Below are positions 8,679-17,359 of a stretch of DNA of 64,000 bases, piece by piece. Source of the stretch: CAZCAC01 sp964496575 (GTDB taxonomy: Bacteria; Planctomycetota; UBA1135; GCA-002686595); the NCBI GenBank assembly GCA_964496575.1, contig CAZCAC010000033.1:11878-75877 (forward strand), in the 5' to 3' direction. The translations under genes were made by a program, and so were the position numbers. Position 1 is the stretch's first letter; each line of letters opens with the position of its first letter. The notes beneath the pieces were generated by a model. The model did no database searches, had not been told where the DNA came from, and worked only from the letters and a program-made list of their open reading frames with translations.

Positions 8679-9386
8679 TCAGGATTCCCCCTCCAGCCGC
8701 TGATCGAAGGTGTCGACGAAGGCCAGGGCTTTCTCGATGAGGAACTGATAGGTCAGCGCCACGTTGTTCTCCAGGGCCGAGGCGTCTCCCGCGAGGGTCT
8801 GGGGGCCGAACGAGCTCTGGTTCTCCAGGTACAGGGAGCGCGGATCCTGGGCGTAGTTCTCGATCCGCAGGGCGTTGGTGCTGGGGCTCTCGGGGCTCCC
8901 GGGGAAGACCAGGCGCAGCCCCAGGATCCTCGGCTCCACCTCGAAGGCCTGCGTCGTGTCCCCGAAGCCGAAGAGGCCGTCGCGCATGTAGGCCCCGGCG
9001 TCGTTGAAGCGCCGGGGGTTGATCAGGGTGCGGATGGTGACCTGCTGGCCGGCGAACTGGGGGATTCCGATCACCTTGGCGGCGTCGGTCGCGATCTGGC
9101 GCACCCGCTCCCCGAACCCCTCGCAGGTCAGCGCGCCCATCTCTTCGCGGAACTGGAGCCGGTCCCCGAAGAACGCCACCTGGGACACCGCTCCGGGGCG
9201 CATCCCCGGGTTGGACAGCACCGGGCCCATCGGAGTCACCGCAAAGCTCGAGTAGGGCGGGTTTCCGGCCGCGAAGTACTGGTTGTGGAGCTTCTGGATC
9301 GCCTCGGGCGAGGGGGTCAGGGGCGGGTGGTAGAGCTCGCAGAGGTACGCGATCGTTCTGGTGGGGTACGTCTCCATGGGGTCCAT
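8679..9386 (-). CDS. Hypothetical protein, 235 aa
   Basis: Not recognised. No signal peptide or membrane segment, so probably cytoplasmic. The sequence is mixed alpha/beta: MGALTCEGFGERVRQIATDA looks helical, and ILGLRLVFPGSPES and NNVALTYQFLIEKALAFVD resemble core strands and a C-terminal helix. Two ATGs (9386 and 9377) lie close together and neither has a convincing Shine-Dalgarno. It is 61 bp upstream of the lipoprotein gene and may be the first gene of that minus-strand transcript, but the gap argues against tight coupling. Confidence 0.6.
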   Translation of the reverse strand: MDPMETYPTRTIAYLCELYHPPLTPSPEAIQKLHNQYFAAGNPPYSSFAVTPMGPVLSNPGMRPGAVSQVAFFGDRLQFREEMGALTCEGFGERVRQIATDAAKVIGIPQFAGQQVTIRTLINPRRFNDAGAYMRDGLFGFGDTTQAFEVEPRILGLRLVFPGSPESPSTNALRIENYAQDPRSLYLENQSSFGPQTLAGDASALENNVALTYQFLIEKALAFVDTFDQRLEGES

Positions 9387-9712
9387 CGGCTCGGATCGAG
9401 GTGAGGAGCGCGGTTCGTCCCCCGGGCGAGGGAGCCCACCAGGATAGCCGCCCGCCCCCCCCGGGGGGTCTCCAAGGGCCCGGATCCGAGCTTTCCGGGC
9501 GCCGGGGGCCCGGAAATCCCGGCCCCGAATCGGCCAGGGAGTGGCTCGTCCTCCGATCGGTGCTCAAGGGCTCGGGACCCTCGAATCGAAAAAACCCCCT
9601 CTCGCCTTCACCGGCCCCCGACTCCCTCCGTAGGCTTTTTGCCCCCCTCGGCTGGGGGAAGATGACCAGGCTCTCCGTGGGAGAGCCTCACCCGTACCCG
9701 CAGAAGACCATC
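9387..9712. promoter_or_regulatory. Divergent intergenic region with leader hairpin
   Basis: 326 bp between divergent genes. Towards the plus-strand gene I see a possible -10 TAGGCT (9631-9636), a C-run/G-run hairpin near 9641-9659, and a perfect 9-bp stem AGGCTCTCC-GTG-GGAGAGCCT (9668-9688) ending 24 nt before the ATG at 9713. The hairpin could regulate translation. The left half is GC-rich with several palindromes (near 9455-9515) and no ORF I would support. Confidence 0.4.
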
Positions 9713-11563
9713 ATGCAGCTCTCAATCCTCTCGGTCGGACTCGCTCTGGCCACGGCAATCAACGCTCCGCCGCAAGACGGCGTCGCCTCCGTCGCCACCC
9801 CCGGTCCCGATCTCGGTGGTCCCCTGGTGGTCGACGGGGTGGAGATCCCCGAGATCGAGATCAAGCGCTTCCTGGTCTACGGGCCCGGTCGCTCCGCCCT
9901 GGAGTACCGCCGCGTGAACGCGATCATCGAAGATCAGATTGCCCGGCGCGTCGCTGGGTACGAGGACGAGCTCGCCGTCTGGCAGGCGATCAAGGACTCC
10001 GGCGCGGACCCGGGAGCCGAGCCGAAGCAGTGGAAGCCCGAGGACTTCACGGTCACCGACGAGGAGTTCCAGGCCCACTACGATCAGAAGATCGAGTCGT
10101 TCAAGGGCCAGTACCCGGACATGGACACGGAGACCGAGATCTCCCGGGCGTACCGGGCACTCCCCTGGTACCTGCGCGAGCTGCGCCAGGAGATGATCTT
10201 CGACCTCACCTTCGTGCCCGCCAACCAGGACGACTGGCCGGACCTGACCTTCGAGGCGCTCCGCGAGGAAGCCGGCGAAATCCTGATCGACGATTTCAGG
10301 CAGAGCTACGAGCGTCGAACCGAGGACCTCGCGAAGCGCACTGCCGAGTGGAAGGCGAAGGTGGAGGCGGGTGATCCGGACGCGGGTCCGGAGCCGATCA
10401 TCTACCCCGAGGACACGATGTATCGTTCGATCCTCCGCCAGATCGTCCGCGATACCGTGTTCAAGGTCGTCGATACCCAGTCGGCTTTGCAGGGTCTGCC
10501 GACAGACCTCATCTGCACCATGGATTTCAACTACGACGGTGAGCCGGAATACGTCTGGACCACCGACGAGCTCTGGGATCAGGTGAAGGACACCGTCACC
10601 CAGGTGGAGATCGAAGAAGTACGCCGCTTCCTCGGCCTGATCGAGGCCGCTCGGCAGAGGCTGGTGAACGAGAAGAAGATGCTCAGCGACGAGGCTCTCG
10701 CGCCCACGATGGATGCGATCAAGGGCGCCTTCCAGAGCTCGATGTTCGACCTCCACTCCGTTGCCGTGGGATCGCACATGTTCCCCTCGGTGGAGGCCTA
10801 CGCCAAGTACGTCCCGCTGCTCGAGTCCTACAAGACCTCGGTGCAGCCGGACGTCGCGACCCCCGACGAAGGCGGCCTGCCGAAGGTGCTGCGAGCCCAC
10901 CTCAATCAGGCCAACCACGTGATGGGGCTGGGCAAGGTCGACGCCGAGGTGTTGCTCCTGTCCGCCTTCGATTTCGAGAACTACCGCTGGAAGGACAATG
11001 GCTGGGAGGATGCCAGGCAGCGCGCCGAGCAACTGAAGGCGGCGATCGAGCAGAACCGGGAAGAATACGCCGCGTACCGCAAGGCGCGGATGGAAGCCGC
11101 GGCAAAGGGCGAGAACTTCACGCCCGAGGTCGAGGTACTCGAGCCGCACGACTTCTGGTCGAAGCTGATCGATGACTACTGCGAGTTCTGGGATCCGCCG
11201 CCGCCCACCCAGGGACGTCAGTCCGCGGTCAGCTACCGCCAGAAGGGTCGTTTCGGCGAGCGGACGAGGAACGACCTGCGCACGATGCTCAGCGAATCCC
11301 CCTACACCGAGTTCATGAACGGGGGCCTGCTGGTCGACCACCTCTTCTTCGACCAGCCGATCGGGACCGTGGCCGGGCCGTTCAAGATGAAGTGGGGCTG
11401 GGCCCTGACCAAGGTGCTGCGCCGCACCCCGCCCACCCGGCCGCTGAACGTGAACGACGAGCGCCACCTCGACCTGTTGCGCGACGACTGGTACCGGGTC
11501 AGCTTCGTCGACTACGCCAACCAGGCGCTGAAGGACGCCGAGACGGTCGGAGTGCCGGACTGA
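9713..11563 (+). CDS. Exported foldase-like protein, 616 aa
   Basis: A large, probably exported protein (weak signal peptide MQLSILSVGLALATA). After the leader, GPLVVDGVEIPEIEIKRFLV and YRRVNAIIEDQIARRV have the V-x-G-x-x-I-x-x-x-E plus long-helix pattern of SurA/trigger-factor-like chaperone N-terminal domains. Later helices are strongly charged (EEFQAHYDQKIESFKGQYP). Near the C-terminus, MNGGLLVDHLFFDQPIGTV then GPFKMKWGWALTKVLRRTP resembles the PPIC rotamase end in which an exposed segment precedes G-x-x-L-x-x-V. So a peptidyl-prolyl isomerase-like or chaperone role is plausible but not proven. The start is the ATG that opens a hydrophobic leader; no strong Shine-Dalgarno is present. Confidence 0.6.
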   Translation: MQLSILSVGLALATAINAPPQDGVASVATPGPDLGGPLVVDGVEIPEIEIKRFLVYGPGRSALEYRRVNAIIEDQIARRVAGYEDELAVWQAIKDSGADPGAEPKQWKPEDFTVTDEEFQAHYDQKIESFKGQYPDMDTETEISRAYRALPWYLRELRQEMIFDLTFVPANQDDWPDLTFEALREEAGEILIDDFRQSYERRTEDLAKRTAEWKAKVEAGDPDAGPEPIIYPEDTMYRSILRQIVRDTVFKVVDTQSALQGLPTDLICTMDFNYDGEPEYVWTTDELWDQVKDTVTQVEIEEVRRFLGLIEAARQRLVNEKKMLSDEALAPTMDAIKGAFQSSMFDLHSVAVGSHMFPSVEAYAKYVPLLESYKTSVQPDVATPDEGGLPKVLRAHLNQANHVMGLGKVDAEVLLLSAFDFENYRWKDNGWEDARQRAEQLKAAIEQNREEYAAYRKARMEAAAKGENFTPEVEVLEPHDFWSKLIDDYCEFWDPPPPTQGRQSAVSYRQKGRFGERTRNDLRTMLSESPYTEFMNGGLLVDHLFFDQPIGTVAGPFKMKWGWALTKVLRRTPPTRPLNVNDERHLDLLRDDWYRVSFVDYANQALKDAETVGVPD

Positions 11564-11590
11564 GCTCGTGATTCCTGGATGCTGAATGAT

Positions 11591-11624
11591 GGGGGGTCGC
11601 GGTTGCGGCCCCCCATTTACTATT
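11591..11624 (+). terminator. Intrinsic-terminator-like hairpin
   Basis: GGGGGGTCGC-GGTT-GCGGCCCCCC (one G-U pair) followed by ATTTACTATT, 28 bp behind the stop of the foldase-like gene. Confidence 0.55.
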
Positions 11625-11655
11625 CCGGACGGAAGGTTCCGGCGCTGCATTGCGG

Positions 11656-11661
11656 TATGCT
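11656..11661 (+). promoter_or_regulatory. -10 box TATGCT of the ABC transporter gene
   Basis: TATGCT lies 8 nt before the GTG at 11670. No Shine-Dalgarno fits in between, so the message is probably leaderless. This supports the GTG start. Confidence 0.45.
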
Positions 11662-11669
11662 CCCCGCCC

Positions 11670-13544
11670 GTGAAGGCAGACGTCCGGATCACCTGGCGGC
11701 TCCTGAAGCCGCACGCGGCTCCTCACCTGTGGAGCTTCGCCCTGGTGTGTCTGCTGGGGATGATCGCTGCATTCGCGGAGCGGTCGGTATTCCTGTTGCT
11801 CTCACCGACCTGGCAAGCGCTGTTCGGTGAGACGGAGAAGAAGGCCGAGGACCAGGAGGAGAAGTCACAGCTCTTCGCCTGGCTGACCGAGCTGCGGGAG
11901 GACGCGATGGCGTTCATCCTCGGGCCGGTCGGCTCCGACAGCCAGGACGATCGGATGACCGTGCTGTGGCGGGTCGCCCTGGTGGTGGTGGTGATCGCGA
12001 TCATCGCCGGGGCGTGCTACTACGCCTTCACCTGGCTGTCGAGGAAGATCGCGCTGCACGTCGTCGTCGACCTGCGCATGAGGCTGGCCCGTCACCTGGT
12101 CGGATTGTCGCTGCGTTACCACGACAACCGGAAGCTGGGGGATCTCCTGAGTCGCATCTCGGCGGACGTGAACAGCACGCTGATCGTGCTGAACGACGCG
12201 TTCCGGAACCTGATCCTGGAGCCCTTCCTGGCGCTGGCTTCGCTGGTGATGGCCTTCATGGTCGCGCCGATGGCTACGGTGGTCATGATCGTCGGGTTGC
12301 CGACGGTGGTGCTGCCGGTGGCGCTGCTCGCGAACAAGGTGCGGAAGGGCTCGACGAAGAGCCTGACCAAGCTCGGAGCGTCGGTGCAGGTGCTCTCGCA
12401 GATGTTCCAGGGGATCCGGACGGTGAAGGCCTTCCGGGCGGAAGAGAGGGAGCTGGCGAGCTTCCGGAGGGTCAACGACGAGTACGTGAGCTCGACCATG
12501 AAGATGGTCCGGGCGATCTCGGCGACGAACGCCTGGACGATCGTGATCACGCACGCCGGGCTGGGCCTCTTGATCGTGGCGGTCGGGTGGCTGACCTTGC
12601 GAGGGGTCGGTGGTTTCACCGCGGGCGGGGACATGATCGCCTTCTTCGTGCTGATCGCGAACGTCTACACCAACCTGAAGAAGACCACCCGGATGTGGAC
12701 CCGGGTCGAGGAGTCGGTCGGCGCCTCGATACGCCTGCAGGCGCTGGTGGACGAGCCGGCGGACCTGGAGGAGCGGGAAGGTGCGATCGAGTTGAAGGGG
12801 TTGGGAGCCGGGATCCAGCTGGAGGGGGTCTCGTTCATCTACCCCGAGAGTGAGGGGAAGGCGATCGATTCGCTCGACCTGGAGATCCGACCGGGTGAGA
12901 CGCTGGCCCTGGTGGGGGCGTCCGGGGCGGGGAAGTCGACACTGGTGGATCTGATCGCCCGATTCCGCGATCCGGTGGAGGGGGCCGTGAAGGTGGACGG
13001 TCACGACTTGCGGGATCTGACCATCGGTTCCTGGGTCGCCCAGTTCGCGATGGTCAGCCAGGTGCCGTTCCTCTTCCACGCCACCGTCGAGGAGAACATC
13101 GAGTACGGCAAGCCGGGGGCTTCGAGATCGGAGATCGTGGCTGCCGCATCGGCCGCCGGTATCCACGAGTTCATCGAGGGACTGCCGGAGGGCTACGCGA
13201 CGGACGTGTCCGACATGGGAGCGCGGTTGTCGGGCGGGCAACGTCAGCGGATCACCATCGCGCGGGCGATCCTGAAGGAGGCGCCGCTCCTGTTGCTGGA
13301 CGAGGCGACCTCCGCCCTGGATTCGGAGACCGAGGTGCTGGTGCAGGAGGCTCTGGAGAAGCTGATGAGAGGGCGGACAGTGGTGGTGATCGCCCACCGC
13401 CTGTCGACGATTCGATCAGCGGATCGAATTGCCGTGATGGATGAGGGACGGTTGGTGGAGTTGGGCTCGCACGAGGAGTTGCTGCGGGCGGATGGTGTGT
13501 ACGCGAGATTGCACGCGGCACAGTTCGGAGAGAATGGGGGGTAG
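11670..13544 (+). CDS. ABC exporter (MsbA/type I, fused TM-NBD)
   Basis: A 624-residue half-transporter. The membrane domain (about residues 15-345) has an unusual acidic/lysine-rich insert after the first helix (FGETEKKAEDQEEKSQ) and six predicted helices. The NBD has Walker A GASGAGKST (416-424), the ABC signature LSGGQ (520-524), Walker B LLLLDEATSALD (Asp at 544) and the H-loop VVVIAHRLST. It exports a lipid, peptide or drug as a homodimer; the MsbA-like layout fits lipid or polysaccharide precursors, but the substrate cannot be read. I start at GTG 11670 because of the -10 box just upstream; a longer frame from 11586 would run through the preceding terminator hairpin. Confidence 0.9.
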   Translation: MKADVRITWRLLKPHAAPHLWSFALVCLLGMIAAFAERSVFLLLSPTWQALFGETEKKAEDQEEKSQLFAWLTELREDAMAFILGPVGSDSQDDRMTVLWRVALVVVVIAIIAGACYYAFTWLSRKIALHVVVDLRMRLARHLVGLSLRYHDNRKLGDLLSRISADVNSTLIVLNDAFRNLILEPFLALASLVMAFMVAPMATVVMIVGLPTVVLPVALLANKVRKGSTKSLTKLGASVQVLSQMFQGIRTVKAFRAEERELASFRRVNDEYVSSTMKMVRAISATNAWTIVITHAGLGLLIVAVGWLTLRGVGGFTAGGDMIAFFVLIANVYTNLKKTTRMWTRVEESVGASIRLQALVDEPADLEEREGAIELKGLGAGIQLEGVSFIYPESEGKAIDSLDLEIRPGETLALVGASGAGKSTLVDLIARFRDPVEGAVKVDGHDLRDLTIGSWVAQFAMVSQVPFLFHATVEENIEYGKPGASRSEIVAAASAAGIHEFIEGLPEGYATDVSDMGARLSGGQRQRITIARAILKEAPLLLLDEATSALDSETEVLVQEALEKLMRGRTVVVIAHRLSTIRSADRIAVMDEGRLVELGSHEELLRADGVYARLHAAQFGENGG

Positions 13545-13570
13545 GGCGCGTTCGAGCGGAGCAGGTGGGG

Positions 13571-13653
13571 CGTTCGCCGCAGGCGAACGGGGAGGTCCGC
13601 TGGCGGCGAACGCCACGCCGTCATCGGGACCTCCCCGCCCCCCTGCGGCGAAC
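13571..13653. repeat. Three-tier nested palindrome between ABC exporter and protease genes
   Basis: An outer 12-bp stem GTTCGCCGCAGG (13572-13583) pairs with CCTGCGGCGAAC (13642-13653). Inside it, GGGGAGGTCC (13589-13598) pairs with GGACCTCCCC (13627-13636), and at the centre TGGCG-GCGAA-CGCCA (13601-13615). The left arm can also fold alone as CGTTCGCC-GCA-GGCGAACG. GGCGAAC recurs several times. It could be a terminator/attenuator or a small palindromic element. Confidence 0.75.
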
Positions 13654-13693
13654 CCCAGCCAGCCTACTCCTACATCCCACCACCGCCCGTCCC

Positions 13694-13699
13694 TATACT
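13694..13699 (+). promoter_or_regulatory. -10 box TATACT of the HtrA-like protease gene
   Basis: TATACT lies 12 nt before ATG 13712. No Shine-Dalgarno between them, so a very short or absent leader is expected. Confidence 0.5.
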
Positions 13700-13711
13700 G
13701 TCTCCCTCACC

Positions 13712-14866
13712 ATGCCCCACGCCCAACCACCCAACCGCCACTTCTCCCTCTCCACTCCCGTCGTCATCCTCCTGCTTGCCGTCGTTCTTCTCTTCGCCTT
13801 CGACCTCCTTCCCTTCCGGGGCTTCAATCGCTTCGACCCGGACTCGCAACCCCTCCCGGTCACCGCTCGTGGAAACCTCGCCGAGGACGAGCAGGCGACG
13901 ATCGAGCTCTTCCGCGCCGTCTCTCCCTCGGTCGTCCACATCGAGACCTCGACGCTGGCCTACCACCGACTGAGCCGGAACCCGTTCGAGATCCCCGCGG
14001 GCAACGGCTCCGGGTTCACCTGGGGTGAGGACGGCTACGTGGTCACCAACCACCACGTCATCGCGGTCGGCAACCGGTGGCTGGTCACCCTCGCCGACAA
14101 CTCTCGATGGCCGGCTACCCTGGTGGGCTCGGTCGAGCGGTACGACCTCGCCGTGCTCAAGATCGAAGCGAGCTCCCGGCAGCTGCGACCGGTCACCATC
14201 GGCTCCTCGCGGGAGCTGCTGGTCGGCCAGAAGGTCTTCGCCATCGGCAATCCCTTCGGACTCGACCAGACCCTGACCACCGGGGTCATCAGCGGACTCG
14301 GCCGGGCCGTCGACCTCCCCGACGGCCGGCGTCTCGACAACCTGATCCAGGCCGACGCCGCCATCAATCCCGGCAACTCCGGCGGCCCGCTCCTCGACAG
14401 CGCCGGCCGACTGATCGGGATCAATACCTCGATCACCAGCCCTACCGGTTACTACTCCGGAGTCGGCTTCGCCGTTCCCGTCGATCTCGTCAACCAGGTC
14501 GTCCCACAGATCATTCGCGGCGGCATGGGCGCTCCCGGCGATGCCCCCTCCCGCGCGGGCCTCGGCATCTACATCGCTCCCGAGGGGTTCACCCAGCTCC
14601 AGGGAGTCGAGGGCGTCATCGTCGAGGAGGTCCTGGAGGGGAGCCCCGCCGCTGCCCTCGGCCTCCGGTCCATCCAGCGCGCGGAGGACGGCTCGTACCA
14701 GATGGACGTCATCAAGGAGATCGGTGGGCGAGCGACCCTGACCAACCACGACCTCTTCATGGCGCTGAAGGAGCGCTCTCCAGGCGAGACGGTCCAGGTC
14801 GTCTACGAGCGTGACGGGGTCACGATGCTGGGCGAGCTCACCCTCGCCGACGTCGGCGGAGGCTGA
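13712..14866 (+). CDS. Membrane-anchored HtrA/DegS-type serine protease
   Basis: A 384-residue S1C protease. A single membrane anchor (VVILLLAVVLLFAF, residues 17-30) precedes a trypsin-like domain with the triad His115 (TNHHVI), Asp145 (YDLAVLKI) and Ser223 (INPGNSGGPLL). One C-terminal PDZ domain follows (LGIYIAPEGF to LTLADV), with the GVEGVIVEEVLEGSPAAALGL carboxylate-binding region. Length and one PDZ fit DegS-like periplasmic quality-control or stress-signalling proteases. The ATG is chosen from the membrane anchor and the TATACT box; the longer upstream frame runs through the nested palindrome. The gene ends in repeat copy B. Confidence 0.93.
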   Translation: MPHAQPPNRHFSLSTPVVILLLAVVLLFAFDLLPFRGFNRFDPDSQPLPVTARGNLAEDEQATIELFRAVSPSVVHIETSTLAYHRLSRNPFEIPAGNGSGFTWGEDGYVVTNHHVIAVGNRWLVTLADNSRWPATLVGSVERYDLAVLKIEASSRQLRPVTIGSSRELLVGQKVFAIGNPFGLDQTLTTGVISGLGRAVDLPDGRRLDNLIQADAAINPGNSGGPLLDSAGRLIGINTSITSPTGYYSGVGFAVPVDLVNQVVPQIIRGGMGAPGDAPSRAGLGIYIAPEGFTQLQGVEGVIVEEVLEGSPAAALGLRSIQRAEDGSYQMDVIKEIGGRATLTNHDLFMALKERSPGETVQVVYERDGVTMLGELTLADVGGG

Positions 14867-14871
14867 TCCAC

Positions 14872-14989
14872 TCGGAGTCGGTTTCTGCGCGTTGCGCGCA
14901 GAAAGCAGGTTGGGAGGGCATTGAAGCACTCGAATACCGTGATCCGGACAGTCTGCTGACCGGTTGGGTTGCGGACGCCAGCCCGCGCT
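14872..14989 (+). repeat. Dispersed 3'-end repeat element, copy B
   Basis: Begins 5 bp behind the protease stop codon. It has the same order as copy A: CGGAGTCGG, hairpin TTTCTGCGCG-TTG-CGCGCAGAAA (14882-14904), GCAGG, GGGCATTGAAG, CGTGATCCGGAC, then CGGACGCCAGCCCGCGC. The match to the reverse complement of 4361-4479 is near-continuous with scattered differences. Confidence 0.8.
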
Positions 14990-15108
14990 ATGGCGGAGGC
15001 TCCGCGCTCCCATCGGGGCGGAATCTCGCCCTCGACTGGAGTCGGGACTCGTCACTGGCCGAAACAGGCTCGATGGCCTCGAGCCGGCCGCCCCGTCCCG
15101 ACCCTCCC

Positions 15109-16179
15109 ATGAGACAGCCCTGGTCCCCGATCACCGCCGTATGCGCGCTGATGATCTTCATCGCGTGCGACTCCACCGAGCAGACCTTCGAGCTGCGCTA
15201 CGAGGATTCCAAGGCACCCCGCTGCTACGGCTCGATCCGCGCACTCGAGAACGGGATCGAGTTGGCGCAGGGACAGTGGCGGTACTGGTACGCCAACGGC
15301 AACTGTCAGGCGCTCGGGGCGTATCGAAACGGCGGCCTGCCCTCGCGGACCGGTTTGCACGACGACTCGACCGAGGTTCCTCGCGCAGGTCGGGTCGGAC
15401 ACTGGTCGTTCTGGACCCCCGACGGGGTGCCCTCGAGTGAGGGGGAGTTCCTCCACGGGCACCGGCACGGAATGTGGAGACACTACTGGCGGGACGGGAG
15501 CCTCCGTGCGCAAGGGGAGTTCGTGGATGGGCGGCAGGAGGGTGTTCACCGCTGCTGGTACCCGGGCGGCGGCCTGGCGTCCGAGATCGGCTACCGCGAC
15601 GGTCTGCGCGACGGAACCTGTCGCGAGTGGAACGAGGATGGCGTGCTGGTGCGCAAGGGAGACTACGCCGTGGGCCAGCCGATCGGGATGCAGGAGACCT
15701 GGACCGACTCGGGGCAGCGCAAGGAGCTGGCCTTCTACGTCGACGGGCTCCTGGAAGGAGACCGGCGCATCTGGGGGGAGGATGGCTGTCTCTTCTGGGT
15801 CGCGCTCTACGCGCGAGGCGTGCAGCACGGCCCCTTCGTCATGCTGCATCCCTCCGGCGTGGCTCGCCAGCAGGGGACCTTCGTGGACGGGAAGATGGAA
15901 GGGGTGCTCGCCGAGTTCGACGAGAACGGTTCCTGCCTGTGGGAGATGGAGTTCGAAGGCGGCGAGCCGCGGGGACGTCGTACCTACTGGTACGGCAACG
16001 GGCAGAAACGGTCCGAAGGCGAGTTCTTCGGCGGCCTCCCGGAGGGGACGCATCGCGAGTGGTACCGGGACGGCACTCCGAAGTCGTCCGGCTCGTACCG
16101 GAAGGGACGGCCGGTCGGCGAATGGCATTGCTGGAATCCCGACGGGACGCGGGACGAGCGCCTCAGCCGGACCTACTGA
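15109..16179 (+). CDS. MORN-repeat (PF07661-like) lipoprotein
   Basis: A 356-residue lipoprotein: leader MRQPWSPITAVCALMIFIAC puts the lipidated Cys at residue 20. The body is built of about a dozen 20-25-residue repeats of the form G-x-W-x-x-Y/W-x-x-(D/N)-G-x-x-x-x-x-G-x-F/Y, for example MWRHYWRDGSLRAQGEFVDG and THREWYRDGTPKSSGSYRKG. These are the MORN-variant repeats also found in YwqK-type proteins, where they form extended beta-hairpin solenoids on the cell surface. The name antitoxin sometimes given to the family is not supported by any neighbouring toxin here. The start at 15109 is chosen for the lipobox. Confidence 0.85.
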   Translation: MRQPWSPITAVCALMIFIACDSTEQTFELRYEDSKAPRCYGSIRALENGIELAQGQWRYWYANGNCQALGAYRNGGLPSRTGLHDDSTEVPRAGRVGHWSFWTPDGVPSSEGEFLHGHRHGMWRHYWRDGSLRAQGEFVDGRQEGVHRCWYPGGGLASEIGYRDGLRDGTCREWNEDGVLVRKGDYAVGQPIGMQETWTDSGQRKELAFYVDGLLEGDRRIWGEDGCLFWVALYARGVQHGPFVMLHPSGVARQQGTFVDGKMEGVLAEFDENGSCLWEMEFEGGEPRGRRTYWYGNGQKRSEGEFFGGLPEGTHREWYRDGTPKSSGSYRKGRPVGEWHCWNPDGTRDERLSRTY

Positions 16180-16425
16180 ACCGGGACCGCACCCGCCGTC
16201 ACCCTCGAACGGCTCGGCCGTGGCGGCGGATTTTGTCCCTGCTCGGTATCGCAGTATCGACATCTTCACCTACAGTGTCAGTGGCTCCCCGGACATCTCC
16301 GGGAGAGGTGTCTCCACGCCGCGAACGAGGGTCGTCCGGGAAGGGCTGGAAGAAGAGGTCTGAGTCGGATCCGGGCGAGCAGCGCCCGGACGGATTCCGT
16401 TTCCGCAAGCCAGAGGAGGAGTCCC

Positions 16426-16863
16426 GTGAGCATCGGACGGATCTGCGAGCGTGAGGTCGACACCGCCAGCGCCGAGGAGTCGGTTCAGGCGGCGGCTCAG
16501 CGCATGGGCACGCGGCACGTCGGCACCCTGATCGTGGTCGACGAGCAACACACGCCGGTCGGAGTCGTGACCGATCGCGACATCGCCATCCGCGTGGTCG
16601 CTCAGGGGCGAGATCCGCACCGCACCTCGGTAGGCGAGGTGATGAGCGCCGACGTCCTGACGATCCCGCAGGAGATCGAGGTCGAGAAGGCGCTCACTCT
16701 GATGCGGGCCAAGACCGTGCGACGCCTGCCCGTGGTCGACGAACAGGGTCACCTCGTCGGCGTGGTCAGTCTGGATGATATCCTCACCTTGCTGGCGCGA
16801 GAGTTCCGAGAGCTCAGCCAGCTCCTGAGCGAGGAGACGCCGGACAGCTTGCGGCGGGCCTGA
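16426..16863 (+). CDS. CBS-domain-pair protein 1
   Basis: A 145-residue protein consisting of two CBS domains and nothing else: domain 1 ends GVVTDRDIAIRVV, domain 2 ends GVVSLDDILTLL. Such Bateman modules bind adenine nucleotides or similar ligands and act as cytoplasmic sensors. GTG start with GAGGAG 6-7 nt upstream. It is a tandem duplicate of the next gene: both open with an M-x-I-G-R-I-C core and have SVQAAAQRMGTR. The partner protein is unknown. Confidence 0.9.
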   Translation: MSIGRICEREVDTASAEESVQAAAQRMGTRHVGTLIVVDEQHTPVGVVTDRDIAIRVVAQGRDPHRTSVGEVMSADVLTIPQEIEVEKALTLMRAKTVRRLPVVDEQGHLVGVVSLDDILTLLAREFRELSQLLSEETPDSLRRA

Positions 16864-16918
16864 CCGTGGGGCGCACGCTCCGGAGAGGCTCTTCGAGATC
16901 CCGCAGAGGAGGATGGTC

Positions 16919-17359
16919 ATGACGATCGGACGCATCTGCCAACGCAACGTGGATACGGCTCGCATCGACGAGTCGGTACAGGCCGCGGCCCAGCGCATGG
17001 GCACGCGAGTGGTTGGGACGCTGGTGGTGCTCGACGGCGCTCACGTCCCCATCGGCATCCTCACCGACCGCGACCTCGCCGTCCGCGTCGTCGGACAGGG
17101 GAGGGACCCGAACACCACCCTGGTCGGTGACGTGATGACCGAGCGGGTGCACACCGCCTACGAGGGGCTGGCCGTCGAGGACGCCCTGACGGTGATGCGC
17201 ACCAACTCGATCCGCCGCCTGCCGGTCGTCGGCTCCAACGGTCGGCTGCTCGGCGTGGTCAGCCTCGACGACATCCTCGGTCTGCTGGCCGGAGAATTCC
17301 GCGATCTGGAACACCTCCTGGCCCGGGAGGCCCCGAAGAGCCTGGCTGACGAACCCTGA
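16919..17359 (+). CDS. CBS-domain-pair protein 2
   Basis: A 146-residue CBS pair, duplicate of the upstream gene 55 bp away. ATGs at 16913 and 16919 are both in frame; AGAGGAGG sits directly against the first but 7 nt from the second, and the second gives MTIGRICQ, aligned to MSIGRICE of the paralogue, so I use 16919. Domain 1 contains GILTDRDLAVRVV, domain 2 GVVSLDDILGLL. Likely co-transcribed with its paralogue; the two could form a heterodimer. Confidence 0.9.
   Translation: MTIGRICQRNVDTARIDESVQAAAQRMGTRVVGTLVVLDGAHVPIGILTDRDLAVRVVGQGRDPNTTLVGDVMTERVHTAYEGLAVEDALTVMRTNSIRRLPVVGSNGRLLGVVSLDDILGLLAGEFRDLEHLLAREAPKSLADEP

Noticed and set aside
15109..16179. YwqK-type antitoxin of a toxin-antitoxin pair
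   Set aside because: The repeats match that naming, but no toxin-like gene is adjacent and the protein is a lipoprotein.
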